Shown: positions 52,042 through 62,136, numbered from the stretch's first letter. The stretch is DNA of 64,000 nt from Salegentibacter salinarum (GCF_900168115.1 NZ_FUZC01000015.1:1-64000), one strand, 5' to 3'. The notes: generated by a model not told the origin, from the letters alone. Numbers and translations: made by a program.

Positions 52042-53661
52042 TTATCTTCCGTTAAAGAAAATCATTACACCTGCTACCAAAATCACCACCAAAATTGAAA
52101 CTGCAATATCAACCCAGTTATAGCTGTTTTTGTTATTTTGTTTCTCTTCTTCAGAAATTGTCTGGAAAGTAAGATTATCAGTTTTGATTTTTGAAGGAAT
52201 ACTGGTTAAGAAACTTACCACGGTAATTAGCACTACACAGAAAAGGAAGAACCAGGCCGCGAAAGTTAAAAAGTTAATATCTCCAACCAGGAATAAGAAT
52301 CCTCCGGGATCTAAAGAATCTTTGAATAATTCCAGGATAATCCTGAGTGCTCCTACAATAAATCCAACCACTAAAGTAACAAAAGCACCGTGCGCGTTTA
52401 TACGTTTATAGAAAATACCCAGTAAGAATACTGCCGTAATTGGAGGCGCGATATACGATTGCACTTTCTGTAAATATTCATACAAAACTCCCGAAATATT
52501 CGCCATAATTGGGATCCAGATAATACCGATTATCACGATAATTACAGTTGCAATTTGCCCTGTTCTTACCAGCTTTTTTTCTGGAGTATTCGGTCTCAGT
52601 TTTTTGTAAATATCTACCGTGAATAATGTAGAACAGGAATTAAATACAGAAGCCAAAGAGCTCATTAATGCTGCGAGTAAACCGGCGGCCACAAGCCCAC
52701 GTAATCCTGAAGGCAATAAATTACTCATTAACACAGGAAAAGCTTCATCTGGGCTATCCCAATGCAATTCTCCACGCATCTTAAGGGTAAGCGCGATAAT
52801 ACCGGGAATTAAGAATAAAAATACCGGAAGTAATTTAAGCAAAGCGCCAAAGATGGTTCCTCGTCTTCCTTCTTTAATATTCTTTGCGGTAAGGGCACGT
52901 TGCACAATATACTGGTCAGTACACCAATACCAGATACCAACAATTGTACTTGTAATTAAAAGAGAAGGCCATGGGAAATCTGGATCTGAAGCAGATCGCC
53001 ACATATTAAGATATTCAGGCGTTACGGTTTCTTTCATACTGGCCCAGCCTCCTACTTCTCCTAAACCTATAAAAGTAAGTGCGGCTGCACCAATAACAAG
53101 AATAATTGCCTGCAGGGTTTCCGTATAAACAACGGCCCGCATTCCACCTAATACCGTATAAATACCGGTTAAGATTACTGTAGAAAGTGCACCGGTCCAA
53201 AAATTAATGCCGAGTAAAGCAGAAACTACAATACCTCCCGCATAAATAGTTACCGAAATTTTTGTGAGTACATAAGCGATTATAGAAAAAACAGATAATA
53301 CCCATCTTGACCTGGCGTCGAATCGTTTTTCCAGGAATTCGGGCATCGTAAAAACACCACTACGGGCGTAGAATGGTAAAAACACCCATCCTAAAATAAG
53401 TACCACCCAGGCCTGAATTTCATAAATAAGCATAGGTAGTTTATCTCCGGCACCGGCGCCAGCCAAACCAACTACGTGTTCTGATCCAATATTGGAAGCA
53501 AAAATGGACGCTCCAACCACAAACCAGCCTACATTTCTACCGGCCAGAAAATAATCTTCGGTATTGGATTGTTTTTTTCTAATTACCCAAACAACAATTC
53601 CTGCTAAAATGAGAAAGTAACCGGCAATGGCAAACCAGTCATAAATATCTAATGCTTTCAT
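52042..53661 (-). CDS. Sodium/solute symporter (SSS family), probable L-arabinose or pentose transporter
   Basis: 539 residues with 13-14 helices of the SGLT/SLC5 type. Start D-W-F-A-I-A-G-Y-F, then F-L-A-G-R-N-V-G-W-F, S-N-I-G-S-E-H-V-V-G-L-A-G, and R-A-L-T-A-K-N-I near 230. Last gene of the araB-araD-araA-epimerase cluster (3-nt gap), which points to arabinose or another pentose as the substrate; galactose and xylose are alternatives. Confidence 0.9.
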   Translation of the reverse strand: MKALDIYDWFAIAGYFLILAGIVVWVIRKKQSNTEDYFLAGRNVGWFVVGASIFASNIGSEHVVGLAGAGAGDKLPMLIYEIQAWVVLILGWVFLPFYARSGVFTMPEFLEKRFDARSRWVLSVFSIIAYVLTKISVTIYAGGIVVSALLGINFWTGALSTVILTGIYTVLGGMRAVVYTETLQAIILVIGAAALTFIGLGEVGGWASMKETVTPEYLNMWRSASDPDFPWPSLLITSTIVGIWYWCTDQYIVQRALTAKNIKEGRRGTIFGALLKLLPVFLFLIPGIIALTLKMRGELHWDSPDEAFPVLMSNLLPSGLRGLVAAGLLAALMSSLASVFNSCSTLFTVDIYKKLRPNTPEKKLVRTGQIATVIIVIIGIIWIPIMANISGVLYEYLQKVQSYIAPPITAVFLLGIFYKRINAHGAFVTLVVGFIVGALRIILELFKDSLDPGGFLFLVGDINFLTFAAWFFLFCVVLITVVSFLTSIPSKIKTDNLTFQTISEEEKQNNKNSYNWVDIAVSILVVILVAGVMIFFNGR

Positions 53662-53664
53662 AAC

Positions 53665-54849
53665 TTATTTTACTGAAAATTTAAAACTGGTTTTTGAGGA
53701 ATAGGTTTTTCCCGGTTCCAATACTACAGAAGGAAAGTCTTCCTGGTTTGGAGAATCTGGGTAATGCTGCGTTTCAAGGCAAAATCCACTTCTGTGACCG
53801 TAATTGCCATCGCCATCTGCCTGAGGAAGCGTTCCATCAAGGAAATTTCCTGAATAAAATTGAATTCCCGGTTCGTTGGTATGTACTTCCAGCATTCTAC
53901 CGCTTTCTTCGTGATAAGCTGAAGCAGCGAATCTCATCCCGCTATCCTGCTCGTTTAACACCCAGCAATGATCGTAACCCTGCCCGCGTTCCAGTTGTTC
54001 ATTTTTTTCTTCGATATGCTGCTCCACAGTTTTTGCTTCGCGGAAATCAAAAGGAGTACCGGCCACATCTTTTAGTTCGCCGGTAGGAATAAGCGTTTCG
54101 TTTACCGGTAGAAACTCATCAGCATTGATTTCAAATTTATGATCTAAAATAGTTTCAGAAAAATCTGCTGAAAGGTTAAAATAAGCATGCTGGGTTAAAT
54201 TTACCACCGTAGTTTTATCGGTTGTCGCTTTATAATCTACTTCCAGGGCGTTATCATCGGTAAGGGTGTAAACAACCGTTGTTTCCAGGGTGCCGGGATA
54301 ACCTTCTTCCATATCCTCACTGATGTAGATTAGCTTTAAGCTATTTTCTCCTGCTTCTTCTGCATCCCAAACTACTTTATCAAAGCCCTTTTCGCCACCG
54401 TGCAAATGATTTTCACCATCGTTTTGAGCTAAGGTATATTCTTCACCATCTAAAGTGAATTTTCCATTCGCGATACGGTTTCCAAAACGACCAATCAAGG
54501 CTCCAAAAAACGGATTATCCTTGGTGTATTGCTCTAAAGAATCAAACCCCAGTACCACATTTTCAAATTCATCGTTTTTATCGGGAGCTTTTAAAGAAGT
54601 AATTCTACCGCCATAGGTGATGATTTTTACTTCCATTCCATTTTCATTGATGAGGGTATATTGCGCTACTTTCTCCCCATCTGACGTGGTACCGTATTCT
54701 TCTTTTTTTATTTTTGTTTTTGGGCTTTGTTCAATATTCATTTCCTTTTCTTTAGTTTCAGCTTTCTTGTCTCCATTTTTACACTGAATAAAAAACAAGG
54801 ACAGAAAAACTATCCCGAAGCCGAAAAGATTATTTGTTGAAATTTTCAT
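53665..54849 (-). CDS. galM: Aldose 1-epimerase (mutarotase), lipoprotein
   Basis: 394 residues. Lipobox F-I-Q-C (Cys about 23). Galactose mutarotase fold (about 55-390) with N-H-L-H-G-G (His near 150), N-L-T-Q-H-A-Y-F-N-L (His near 220) and G-I-Q-F-Y-S-G-N (Glu region, E-P-G). Interconverts sugar anomers before uptake by the adjacent symporter. Lies between araA and the symporter. Confidence 0.93.
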   Translation of the reverse strand: MKISTNNLFGFGIVFLSLFFIQCKNGDKKAETKEKEMNIEQSPKTKIKKEEYGTTSDGEKVAQYTLINENGMEVKIITYGGRITSLKAPDKNDEFENVVLGFDSLEQYTKDNPFFGALIGRFGNRIANGKFTLDGEEYTLAQNDGENHLHGGEKGFDKVVWDAEEAGENSLKLIYISEDMEEGYPGTLETTVVYTLTDDNALEVDYKATTDKTTVVNLTQHAYFNLSADFSETILDHKFEINADEFLPVNETLIPTGELKDVAGTPFDFREAKTVEQHIEEKNEQLERGQGYDHCWVLNEQDSGMRFAASAYHEESGRMLEVHTNEPGIQFYSGNFLDGTLPQADGDGNYGHRSGFCLETQHYPDSPNQEDFPSVVLEPGKTYSSKTSFKFSVK

Positions 54850-54872
54850 AATTAGATGCGTTAGATTAGAAA

Positions 54873-56381
54873 TTACATTCCGTGTTGAAACATATGGTAA
54901 TATGCTTCATTGGCATTTATTTTATCCTTGAATTCCCTGATACTGGTTTTTTCGTCTATAACCAATAACTCAATCCCGGCAATATCCGCAAAATCTTCCA
55001 AAAATTCAGTTGTTAAGGCTTGTGTATAAACCGTATGATGTGCGCCACCGGCTAAAATCCAGGAGGTAGCTGCAACTTCCAGGTTTGGTTTTGCATCCCA
55101 TAAAACACGTGCTACCGGTAAATTCGGTAAATCGGCTTCCGGGGCAACTGCTTCTACTTCGTTAACAATTAACCTGAACCTGTTGCCCATATCTATTAAA
55201 GAGGCATTTAAAGCATCTCCTTTTGGAGCATTAAAAACCAACCTCACAGGATCTTCTTTCCCACCAATTCCCAATGGATGAACTTCACAGGTTGGTTTAT
55301 CATCAGCAATAGAAGGACAAATTTCCAGCATATGCGAACCTAAAACATAAGATTTTTGTGGGGTGAAATGGTAAGTGTAATCTTCCATAAAAGAAGTTCC
55401 TTCTTCCAATCCTACAGCCATAACTTTCATAGCGCGTAGTAAAGCTGCGGTTTTCCAGTCACCTTCTGCACCAAAACCATAGCCATCAGCCATTAATCTT
55501 TGTACGGCAATACCCGGTAATTGCTTTAGTTTACCAAGGTTTTCAAAAGTATCGGTAAAAGCTTTAAAACCTCCTTCGTCTAAAAATGACCTTAATCCTA
55601 ATTCAATTTTAGCTGCATCAACCAAAGATTCTCTTTGTAAACCACCTTCTTTCAGTTCTTCGCTTAAGTTATAATCAGCGTCGTATTTCTTCAGTAAATC
55701 ATTTACTTTTTCCTTGGAAATCTTATCGATATGTGCTACAACCTCTGAAGAATCATAACCGTTTACGGCCATTCCAAATTTCATTTCGGCAGCAACCTTA
55801 TCGCCTTCAGTAACAGCTACATTACGCATATTATCCCCAATTCTAGCAACTTTAAGATGCTGAAGCTCGTCCCATCCCAAAACAACACGGGACCAAATTC
55901 CAAGTTTCTGCTGAACGCGATCGGTTTTCCAGTGACCTACAATTACCTTGCGTTTTTTACGCATACGGCTCATCATAAAACCAAATTCCCTATCGCCGTG
56001 TGCCGACTGGTGGAGATTCATATAATCCATATCAATTTTCCCCCATGGAATTTCGGCATTAAATTGCGTATGTAAATGGCAAAGTGGCTTTTTAAGTAAG
56101 CTTAGTCCTTTTATCCACATTTTGGCAGGTGAAAAAGTATGCATCCAGGCAACAATTCCAATACACTTTTTATTAGAGTTAGCTTCCTGACAGATATCTG
56201 TGATCTCATCGGCCGTTTTCACGGTATCTTTCCAAACTATTTTTAGCGGAAGATGCTTTGAATCGTTAAGTCCATTTACAATTGCTTTTGAATCTGCTGC
56301 AACCTGATTTAAGGTTTCATCTCCGTATAAATGCTGGCTACCGGTGACGAACCAGATTTCTTTTGCTTCTATATTTATCAT
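54873..56381 (-). CDS. araA: L-arabinose isomerase
   Basis: Converts L-arabinose to L-ribulose, manganese enzyme of 502 residues. Typical stretches: V-T-G-S-Q-H-L-Y-G near the start, [19 protein letters not shown], and [10 protein letters not shown]. Active-site Glu near 307 and 334, His near 351 and 450. Begins 76 nt after araD across a terminator-like hairpin. Confidence 0.97.
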   Translation of the reverse strand: MINIEAKEIWFVTGSQHLYGDETLNQVAADSKAIVNGLNDSKHLPLKIVWKDTVKTADEITDICQEANSNKKCIGIVAWMHTFSPAKMWIKGLSLLKKPLCHLHTQFNAEIPWGKIDMDYMNLHQSAHGDREFGFMMSRMRKKRKVIVGHWKTDRVQQKLGIWSRVVLGWDELQHLKVARIGDNMRNVAVTEGDKVAAEMKFGMAVNGYDSSEVVAHIDKISKEKVNDLLKKYDADYNLSEELKEGGLQRESLVDAAKIELGLRSFLDEGGFKAFTDTFENLGKLKQLPGIAVQRLMADGYGFGAEGDWKTAALLRAMKVMAVGLEEGTSFMEDYTYHFTPQKSYVLGSHMLEICPSIADDKPTCEVHPLGIGGKEDPVRLVFNAPKGDALNASLIDMGNRFRLIVNEVEAVAPEADLPNLPVARVLWDAKPNLEVAATSWILAGGAHHTVYTQALTTEFLEDFADIAGIELLVIDEKTSIREFKDKINANEAYYHMFQHGM

Positions 56382-56413
56382 TTGAATTCAGAATTATTTT
56401 GTTTTTTAAAAAA

Positions 56414-56439
56414 CCCCACAGGTTTTGAAGCCTGTGAGG
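56414..56439 (-). terminator. Terminator-like hairpin between araD and araA
   Basis: Minus strand CCTCACAGG pairs with CCTGTGGGG (9 bp, one G-U) followed by six T, within the operon and about 30 nt before the araA start. It could attenuate read-through or be a copy of a dispersed palindrome of the CCTGTGAGG type. Confidence 0.6.
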
Positions 56440-56457
56440 TAATTATTGGGATAGATA

Positions 56458-57162
56458 TTAATTTTGACCGTAATAGGCATTTTTGCCGTGTTTACGTTCG
56501 TAATGTTTTTTAATTAGGGAATCCTTCATTCTTGGTGCTTCGGGATTTATCTGTTTGGTAAGCAGCGCCATTTTTGCCACTTCTTCCAAAACCTTGCTAT
56601 TGTAAACCGCTTTCGCTGCATCTTTTCCCCAGGTAAAGGGCCCGTGGTTACCAATAAGTACCATAGGAACTTCCTCATAAGAAAGTTTTTTGTCTTTAAA
56701 ACAATCCAGGATCTGGATGCCGGTATTATGTTCGTAATTCCCTTCTATAAGCTCATCGCGCATTGGTGGCGCGCAGGGAATATCTGCAGTTAAATGGTCG
56801 GCGTGGGTGGTTCCAAAAATAGGAATATCTAATTGCGACTGTGCCCAGGCTACCGAATAAGTGGCGTGCGTATGTGCAATTCCACCGATATTTTCCCAAT
56901 TTTTATAAAGAAAAGCGTGGGTTTTAGTATCTGAAGATGGTCGCATTTCCCCTTCAATCACATTGTTTTCAAAATCCAGGATTACAATGTCTTCAGGTTT
57001 TAAATCCTCATAAGGCACACCGCTGGGTTTTATGGCAAAAACCTTTTTTTTACGATCTACAGCACTTACATTTCCGAAGGTGTAGATCACCAGGTTTAAG
57101 GCATCAAGTTCCATATTTGCCTCGTAGCATTCCTGCTTTAATGCTTTATATTTAGAGCTCAT
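56458..57162 (-). CDS. araD: L-ribulose-5-phosphate 4-epimerase
   Basis: Last step of arabinose entry to the pentose phosphate route, zinc class II aldolase/epimerase fold of 234 residues. S-G-V-P-Y near 48, S-S-D-T-K-T-H near 78, zinc site H-T-H-A-T-Y-S near 97, H-A-D-H-L, and N-H-G-P-F-T-W-G. Overlaps the araB end by 11 nt. Confidence 0.96.
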   Translation of the reverse strand: MSSKYKALKQECYEANMELDALNLVIYTFGNVSAVDRKKKVFAIKPSGVPYEDLKPEDIVILDFENNVIEGEMRPSSDTKTHAFLYKNWENIGGIAHTHATYSVAWAQSQLDIPIFGTTHADHLTADIPCAPPMRDELIEGNYEHNTGIQILDCFKDKKLSYEEVPMVLIGNHGPFTWGKDAAKAVYNSKVLEEVAKMALLTKQINPEAPRMKDSLIKKHYERKHGKNAYYGQN

Positions 57163-58843
57163 TTACGGTAGATTTTCGGTTAATATTATTTTCAACAAAG
57201 GCGCCCAATTCTTTATATTCTTCCATTAAGCCTGCGTAAGTTTCCAAAGCTTCAGCTTCAGGATGATATTCGGCTTCAAAATCGCTGCCCAGTTTTTTAC
57301 TGGCTTCGATTACATTTGGGTACAGTCCGGCGGCAACTGCGGCATAAACTGCAGCGCCAAGGGCAGGAGCTTCATCTGAAGAAGCAACTTTTATAGGCAT
57401 ATTTAAAACGTTGGCGAGGGTTTGCATAATAAAAGGTGATTTACGGGCTACTCCCCCAATACCAATTACACTATTTATTTTCACGCCTTCTTCTTCAAAA
57501 CGATCTACAATTTGTTTGGAACCAAAGCAAATGGCATTAATAAGTGCTTTAAAAATATGAGGTGCTTTTGACCCTAGTGAAAGTTTGGTAATCGCACTTT
57601 TTAATTCCTGGTTGGCATCCGGAGTTCTTCGACCGTTTATCCAGTCTAAGGCAATAGGAATACTTTCTGAAAGTGGAATTGCTTCAGCTGCCTCAGAAAG
57701 TTTTTTAATGAAATCTTTATCAATTTCATCTCTAAGCTCTGCTTTTTGTTCTTCGGAAATAATATCAGAATTGAAAACCAAATTCTCCAAAGGCCAGTTC
57801 AGCACATCTTTAAACCAGGCCAATACATCACCAAAAGCCGATTGCCCTGCTTCCAGACCAATCATTTTTGGAATTACCGATCCATTTACCTGTCCGCAAA
57901 TTCCGCGCACGGTTTTATCACCAACATTTTCCTGTTCTGAAACAATAATATCACAGGTGGAAGTTCCCATTACGCGAACCAAGGTATGCTTATCAATTTT
58001 TGCACCCACCGCGCCGGAGTGGGCATCGAAAGTCCCAACCGCAATTACACAATCTGTAGAAAGACCAAGCTTTTGAGCCCATTCAGCACTTAAATTTCCT
58101 GCAACCTCATCTGAAGTATAGGTTTCTGTGTATAATCTGTCCCGCAAATCGCCTAAATATGGATCCAGCTGATTTAAAAATTCTTTCGAAGGTAATCCTC
58201 CCCAGCTCTCGTGCCACATCGCTTTATGCCCGGCAGCGCAACGACTGCGTTTAAAAGTGGCCAAATCCTGATTTTCAATAAGCATAAACGTCATTAAATC
58301 GCAATGCTCTATCCAGGAATATGCGGCGTTTTTTACCGCTTCATCCTCACGAATAATATGGGCAATTTTTGCCCAAAACCATTCAGAAGAGTAAATTCCG
58401 CCTTCATATTTGGTATAATCTTCTCCGCCCCAATTTCTGGCTAATTCATTGATTTCGTTGGCTTCATCAATAGCGGTGTGGTCTTTCCAAAGAACCATCA
58501 TCGCGTTTGGATTATCTTTAAAACCTGCTTCAAAAGCCAACGGAGCACCTTCTTTGGTAACCGCAATTGGCGATGAGCCGGTGGTGTCTATACAAATTCC
58601 TTTTACCGCAGTACCGTCAATATTGGTTTTAGCTAAAACACCTTTTATAGTTTTTTCCAATCCTTCAATATGATCTGCAGGATGCTGGCGAAACTGGTTG
58701 GTTGCCGCATTACAATATTTTTTATCACGCCATTGCGGATAATAAAATGTATCGGTGGCCAGTTCCTCTCCACTCCCGGTATCCACAAGAACTGCTCTTA
58801 CCGAGTCGGTTCCGTAATCCAGGCCTATAACGTAATTCTTCAT
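57152..58843 (-). CDS. araB: Ribulokinase
   Basis: FGGY-family kinase phosphorylating L-ribulose; 563 residues. G-L-D-Y-G-T-D-S-V-R-A-V near the start (ATP loop), the C-terminal A-P-A-L-G-A-A-V-Y-A-A near 500, and Y-P-Q-W and F-D-A-H-S-G-A-V-G typical of AraB. First gene of the arabinose operon, with a clear -7 box 24 nt before the start. Confidence 0.96.
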   Translation of the reverse strand: MKNYVIGLDYGTDSVRAVLVDTGSGEELATDTFYYPQWRDKKYCNAATNQFRQHPADHIEGLEKTIKGVLAKTNIDGTAVKGICIDTTGSSPIAVTKEGAPLAFEAGFKDNPNAMMVLWKDHTAIDEANEINELARNWGGEDYTKYEGGIYSSEWFWAKIAHIIREDEAVKNAAYSWIEHCDLMTFMLIENQDLATFKRSRCAAGHKAMWHESWGGLPSKEFLNQLDPYLGDLRDRLYTETYTSDEVAGNLSAEWAQKLGLSTDCVIAVGTFDAHSGAVGAKIDKHTLVRVMGTSTCDIIVSEQENVGDKTVRGICGQVNGSVIPKMIGLEAGQSAFGDVLAWFKDVLNWPLENLVFNSDIISEEQKAELRDEIDKDFIKKLSEAAEAIPLSESIPIALDWINGRRTPDANQELKSAITKLSLGSKAPHIFKALINAICFGSKQIVDRFEEEGVKINSVIGIGGVARKSPFIMQTLANVLNMPIKVASSDEAPALGAAVYAAVAAGLYPNVIEASKKLGSDFEAEYHPEAEALETYAGLMEEYKELGAFVENNINRKSTVNEL

Positions 58844-58866
58844 TCTTTCAGTTTTTTCTACAGAAA

Positions 58867-58909
58867 CAAATATAATAATTTCTATATATTAAGTGTAATA
58901 AAAACACTT
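58867..58909 (-). promoter_or_regulatory. araB promoter -7 box with overlapping inverted repeat
   Basis: TATATTTG on the minus strand (58874-58867). Where the -33 element should be lies the inverted repeat AAGTGT-N7-ACACTT (58891-58909), a candidate operator or activator site. The LacI-type CAAYCGWTTG motif is not present here, so this operon probably has separate control. Confidence 0.55.
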
Positions 58910-58930
58910 GTAATTTTAAGATTTCATTAA

Positions 58931-58967
58931 TTGTAAAAAATGGTATCAATTAAAACCGTTTTTACAA
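58931..58967. repeat. Inverted repeat upstream of araB
   Basis: TTGTAAAAA (58931-58939) and TTTTTACAA (58959-58967), 19 nt apart, an exact 9-bp inverted repeat. It may be a weak terminator of the GH43 operon above or a regulator site. The rest of 58844-59053 shows nothing else. Confidence 0.4.
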
Positions 58968-59053
58968 AATCGGTCGCTTTGTTTAATACGATAATTTACT
59001 ATTTTCCAGATATTTTGCGTTTTTCTTTCCACTTAAATAGGACTTAACTTTTT

Positions 59054-60157
59054 TTAATAAAATTCAAAAACCGGTCTTCCGTCGTTATCAAATTTTACTT
59101 CCATCATCCTGGCGTGACGGTTAGGATCGTATAAAGGGTCTGCTTTAATTTCCTCTAACGGCCTTTTATCTGTTGCAGGTACCATTTTTGGATCTCCAAC
59201 TGCCTTTTCGTAATCTCTCGCATGATAAATCATTATTGGATCTCCGTTTTCATCGACGGTAAAGGAATTATGTCCCGGACCATAAATATCTTTTTCTTCA
59301 TTTGTTTCCAAAACAGGATATCTTGACTTTATCCATGAATTTCTATCCAATAAATCAGCATTTTCGTCCGCTTCCATCATTCCCATAGCATAAGAAGCTC
59401 CGGTGGCACTTGCTGAAAACGTGATGTAAATTTTGCCTTCGTTTTTAATTACTGCAGCCCCTTCATTCACCCAAAAATCAATACGTTCCCAATCGTAATC
59501 TGGCGTGGTTAGCATAAACTGGACTGTTTTTAGCTTAATAGGCGATTCCATTTCAGCTAAATATAAATTAGAAGCGGCGAATTGTCCACCAGTTTTTTCT
59601 GCCCAGCAGAAATAGCGTTTTCCATTGTGTTCAAAGACAGTTCCATCTAAAGAAAAATCGGTAAAACTTTTTGGATCATCATCTGCTGCTTGCATCATTC
59701 CAAGCTCAACCCACTCATCCTTTAATGGGTCCTGACCTTTAAGTTCCAACACATAAGGTCTCAACGCCCATATATCGTCTTCTTCACTCGCTGCAAAATA
59801 TACATACCATTTTCCATCCAAATAATGAATTTCGGGTGCCCAAATGTGGCGACTCATCGGTCCACTTTCATGTTTTTCCCACACTGTAAAAGGTTCTGCA
59901 TTTTGCAACCCCTCAATGGTTTTTGCTCGTCTTATTTCAATGGCATCGTATGTTGGAACCGAACCTGTAAAATAGTAGTAACCGTCTGTATGTTTGTAGA
60001 TAAACGGATCTGCTCGTTGTAGCACAATGGGATCGTTTGATTTTGTGGTATCCTTATCAGCAGCCGCATGATCTTGCGCATTTACTTGCGAAGAATTAGC
60101 GCATCCCATCAAAAAAAAAGCTATAAGTACCAGGTTTATTAATGATTTTGCCTTCAT
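59054..60157 (-). CDS. Glycoside hydrolase family 43, arabinofuranosidase type, lipoprotein
   Basis: 367 residues. Lipobox F-L-M-G-C (Cys 19) without an acidic stretch directly after, suggesting a periplasm-facing lipoprotein. GH43 residues: Asp in Q-R-A-D-P-F-I, Asp in F-S-L-D-G-T-V-F, Glu in V-N-E-G-A-A-V-I. Sequence resembles exo-acting alpha-L-arabinofuranosidases (GH43 subfamily 26-like), assigned by recollection. Last gene of the arabinan operon, 21 nt after the endo-arabinanase gene. Confidence 0.88.
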   Translation of the reverse strand: MKAKSLINLVLIAFFLMGCANSSQVNAQDHAAADKDTTKSNDPIVLQRADPFIYKHTDGYYYFTGSVPTYDAIEIRRAKTIEGLQNAEPFTVWEKHESGPMSRHIWAPEIHYLDGKWYVYFAASEEDDIWALRPYVLELKGQDPLKDEWVELGMMQAADDDPKSFTDFSLDGTVFEHNGKRYFCWAEKTGGQFAASNLYLAEMESPIKLKTVQFMLTTPDYDWERIDFWVNEGAAVIKNEGKIYITFSASATGASYAMGMMEADENADLLDRNSWIKSRYPVLETNEEKDIYGPGHNSFTVDENGDPIMIYHARDYEKAVGDPKMVPATDKRPLEEIKADPLYDPNRHARMMEVKFDNDGRPVFEFY

Positions 60158-60178
60158 ATTGAGTTTATTTTTTAATTT

Positions 60179-61156
60179 CTATTCTAAAGGAGCAATAGTT
60201 GGCCATCCCTTATCCCAGCTTAATTCTTTAATTTTGAGTTTTGGTTTAGCTCCATCCTGAGCATCATAAGCATGAAAAAACATATAGTCTTTCCCGTTAA
60301 ATGTATACACACTATTGTGTCCTGCACCATACCAATTTTCATTACCCTGAATAACTAAAGTACCGCCACCTTCGTTTAATGGCTTCCCTTTTTTATCTAA
60401 ATATGGGCCTGTCACCTCTTTAGACCTTCCTACAACTACTTTATAGGTACTTTCTTCACCACGGCAACAAAGGTCCCAGGAAAGGAATTGATAATAATAC
60501 CCATCTTTTTTGAAAATAAATGGTGCTTCCAATGCTGCATCGCCCGGATCTTCGCTAGGAATGTCAAACGATCGTTCTCTTCTCGCTATGGTATGCCATT
60601 CCTCAGGTTTGGCAATTGATTTTAGATCTTCATCCATCTTTACCAGCTTTAAACCGTTCCAGAAAGATCCAAAAGACATCCAAACGGTACCTTCTTCATC
60701 CTCAATCATATTAGGATCTATGGCATTCCACATATCGCGATTAGGAACAGATTGTACTACGATCCCGTGGTCTACCCACTCGAAATTATCATCTCCCGGA
60801 TTTAGTGTTTCGTTTGTAGCAACACCAATTGCTGAAGTATTTTTTGCAAAGGAAGAAACTGAATAATACAAATAATAGGTTCCGTTTTTATGAAAAATAT
60901 CGGGAGCCCAGATATGATTTTCAAAATCCTCAACTACATCATCTGTCCAGTCCGGTTTTTCTGAAAATACCGGTTCTTCTCTTTTCCAGTTCTCAAGGTC
61001 TGTAGAACTGTGTACCGAAATTCCTCTTCCGGTGTTAAACAAATAAAAGACTCCATCCTGCTCTGCAGCAACTGGATCGTGCACTATAATTTCCTGGGCT
61101 TCTACTAATGAAATTGCTAATAAAAACAGGAAAATAAATAAATTTGATTTTTTCAT
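60179..61156 (-). CDS. GH43 endo-1,5-alpha-L-arabinanase candidate
   Basis: 325 residues with signal peptide (about 1-20). V-H-D-P-V-A (base Asp 27), N-A-I-D-P-N-M (pKa Asp), and L-E-A-P-F-I (acid Glu). W-A-P-D-I-F-H and S-V-S-S-F-A-K-N-T-S-A-I-G are usual in endo-arabinanases. Cuts the alpha-1,5 backbone of arabinan. Between two other GH43 genes with gaps of 6 and 21 nt. Confidence 0.9.
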   Translation of the reverse strand: MKKSNLFIFLFLLAISLVEAQEIIVHDPVAAEQDGVFYLFNTGRGISVHSSTDLENWKREEPVFSEKPDWTDDVVEDFENHIWAPDIFHKNGTYYLYYSVSSFAKNTSAIGVATNETLNPGDDNFEWVDHGIVVQSVPNRDMWNAIDPNMIEDEEGTVWMSFGSFWNGLKLVKMDEDLKSIAKPEEWHTIARRERSFDIPSEDPGDAALEAPFIFKKDGYYYQFLSWDLCCRGEESTYKVVVGRSKEVTGPYLDKKGKPLNEGGGTLVIQGNENWYGAGHNSVYTFNGKDYMFFHAYDAQDGAKPKLKIKELSWDKGWPTIAPLE

Positions 61157-61162
61157 AAAGTT

Positions 61163-62134
61163 TTATTTAACCGGTTCCTGGATTCCTTCAGAAGTCATTT
61201 GAATTCTTTGAAGAGTTCCGTCATCATTATAGTAAAGCCTGTCTATACACACAGATCTTCTAAAACTACTGCCGTCTGGTTGAATACTTCCGTTATGATA
61301 TACAAAGTAATCTTTGCCTTTAAATTCTAAAATAGCCTGATGATTGGTATTGCTGTTCCCCGCAACTTCATTTAAAAGACCTTTGTACTCCCAGGGGCCG
61401 GTAACCGATTTACTCATGGCATAGGCTGTTTTTTCAGGAAAGCCGTAAGCATAAGTTAAGTAATACCAGTCTCCTTTTTTATGAATCCAGGGGGCTTCAA
61501 CGAAATTGGGTAAATCAACAGTTTGAATGTCACCATCCATCTCTAACATATTATCTTTTAATTTCACGTAATAGCAAACCGTATTTCCCCAATACATATA
61601 GGCCTGACCATCGTCGTCAATAAATACTGTAGGATCTATATCATCCCAGCTTATATCGGTATGTTCCGTAGTCATATCGTTAGTGATAAGCGCTTTTCCA
61701 ATAGCATCTTTAAAAGGTCCCACAGGGCTATCTGCAACCGCTACTCCTATAGCTTTTCCAGGATGAGAATCGTCGTGTTCTACTGTTACATACCAGTAAA
61801 ACTTACCATCTTTTTCTATAACTTCGGCTGCCCAGGCATCCCCTTTTGCCCATGTAAAATCTGTAGGCTTTAATGGCACGGGATGTTCCTGCCAGTTTAT
61901 CAAATCTGCAGAAGAATATACCAACCACTCATCCATCTTATAAAAATGAAAATCTTTTGGTGCTTCATCGTGACCGGCATACAGATAGACTGAATCCTTA
62001 TGAACTATGGTCGCAGGATCTGCAGTATATTTTTCAGTAATGATAGGATTATTAAACTTTTCTTCTGACTGGCCGAGCAATGTACCCAAGCTAAAAATCG
62101 AAAGACTAAATAATAATAGTGTGTTCTTTTTCAT
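61163..62134 (-). CDS. Glycoside hydrolase family 43 (beta-xylosidase/arabinofuranosidase group)
   Basis: 323 residues with signal peptide (about 1-21). Base Asp in Y-T-A-D-P-A-T, pKa Asp in D-D-I-D-P-T-V, acid Glu in F-V-E-A-P-W-I. Most similar in motifs to the GH43 at 25158, but shorter and not a lipoprotein. Starts 2 nt after the GH127 stop. Confidence 0.9.
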   Translation of the reverse strand: MKKNTLLLFSLSIFSLGTLLGQSEEKFNNPIITEKYTADPATIVHKDSVYLYAGHDEAPKDFHFYKMDEWLVYSSADLINWQEHPVPLKPTDFTWAKGDAWAAEVIEKDGKFYWYVTVEHDDSHPGKAIGVAVADSPVGPFKDAIGKALITNDMTTEHTDISWDDIDPTVFIDDDGQAYMYWGNTVCYYVKLKDNMLEMDGDIQTVDLPNFVEAPWIHKKGDWYYLTYAYGFPEKTAYAMSKSVTGPWEYKGLLNEVAGNSNTNHQAILEFKGKDYFVYHNGSIQPDGSSFRRSVCIDRLYYNDDGTLQRIQMTSEGIQEPVK

Positions 62135-62136
62135 TC

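Noticed and set aside
52619-53128. Plus-strand open frame of 169 codons
   Set aside because: Antisense shadow of the SSS symporter.
57585-58076. Plus-strand open frame of 163 codons
   Set aside because: Antisense shadow of araB; low-complexity translation without motifs.
58951-58965. AAACCGTTTT upstream of araB as another LacI operator
   Set aside because: Lacks the outer C and G of CAAYCGWTTG and lies far upstream of the -7 box, unlike the other sites.
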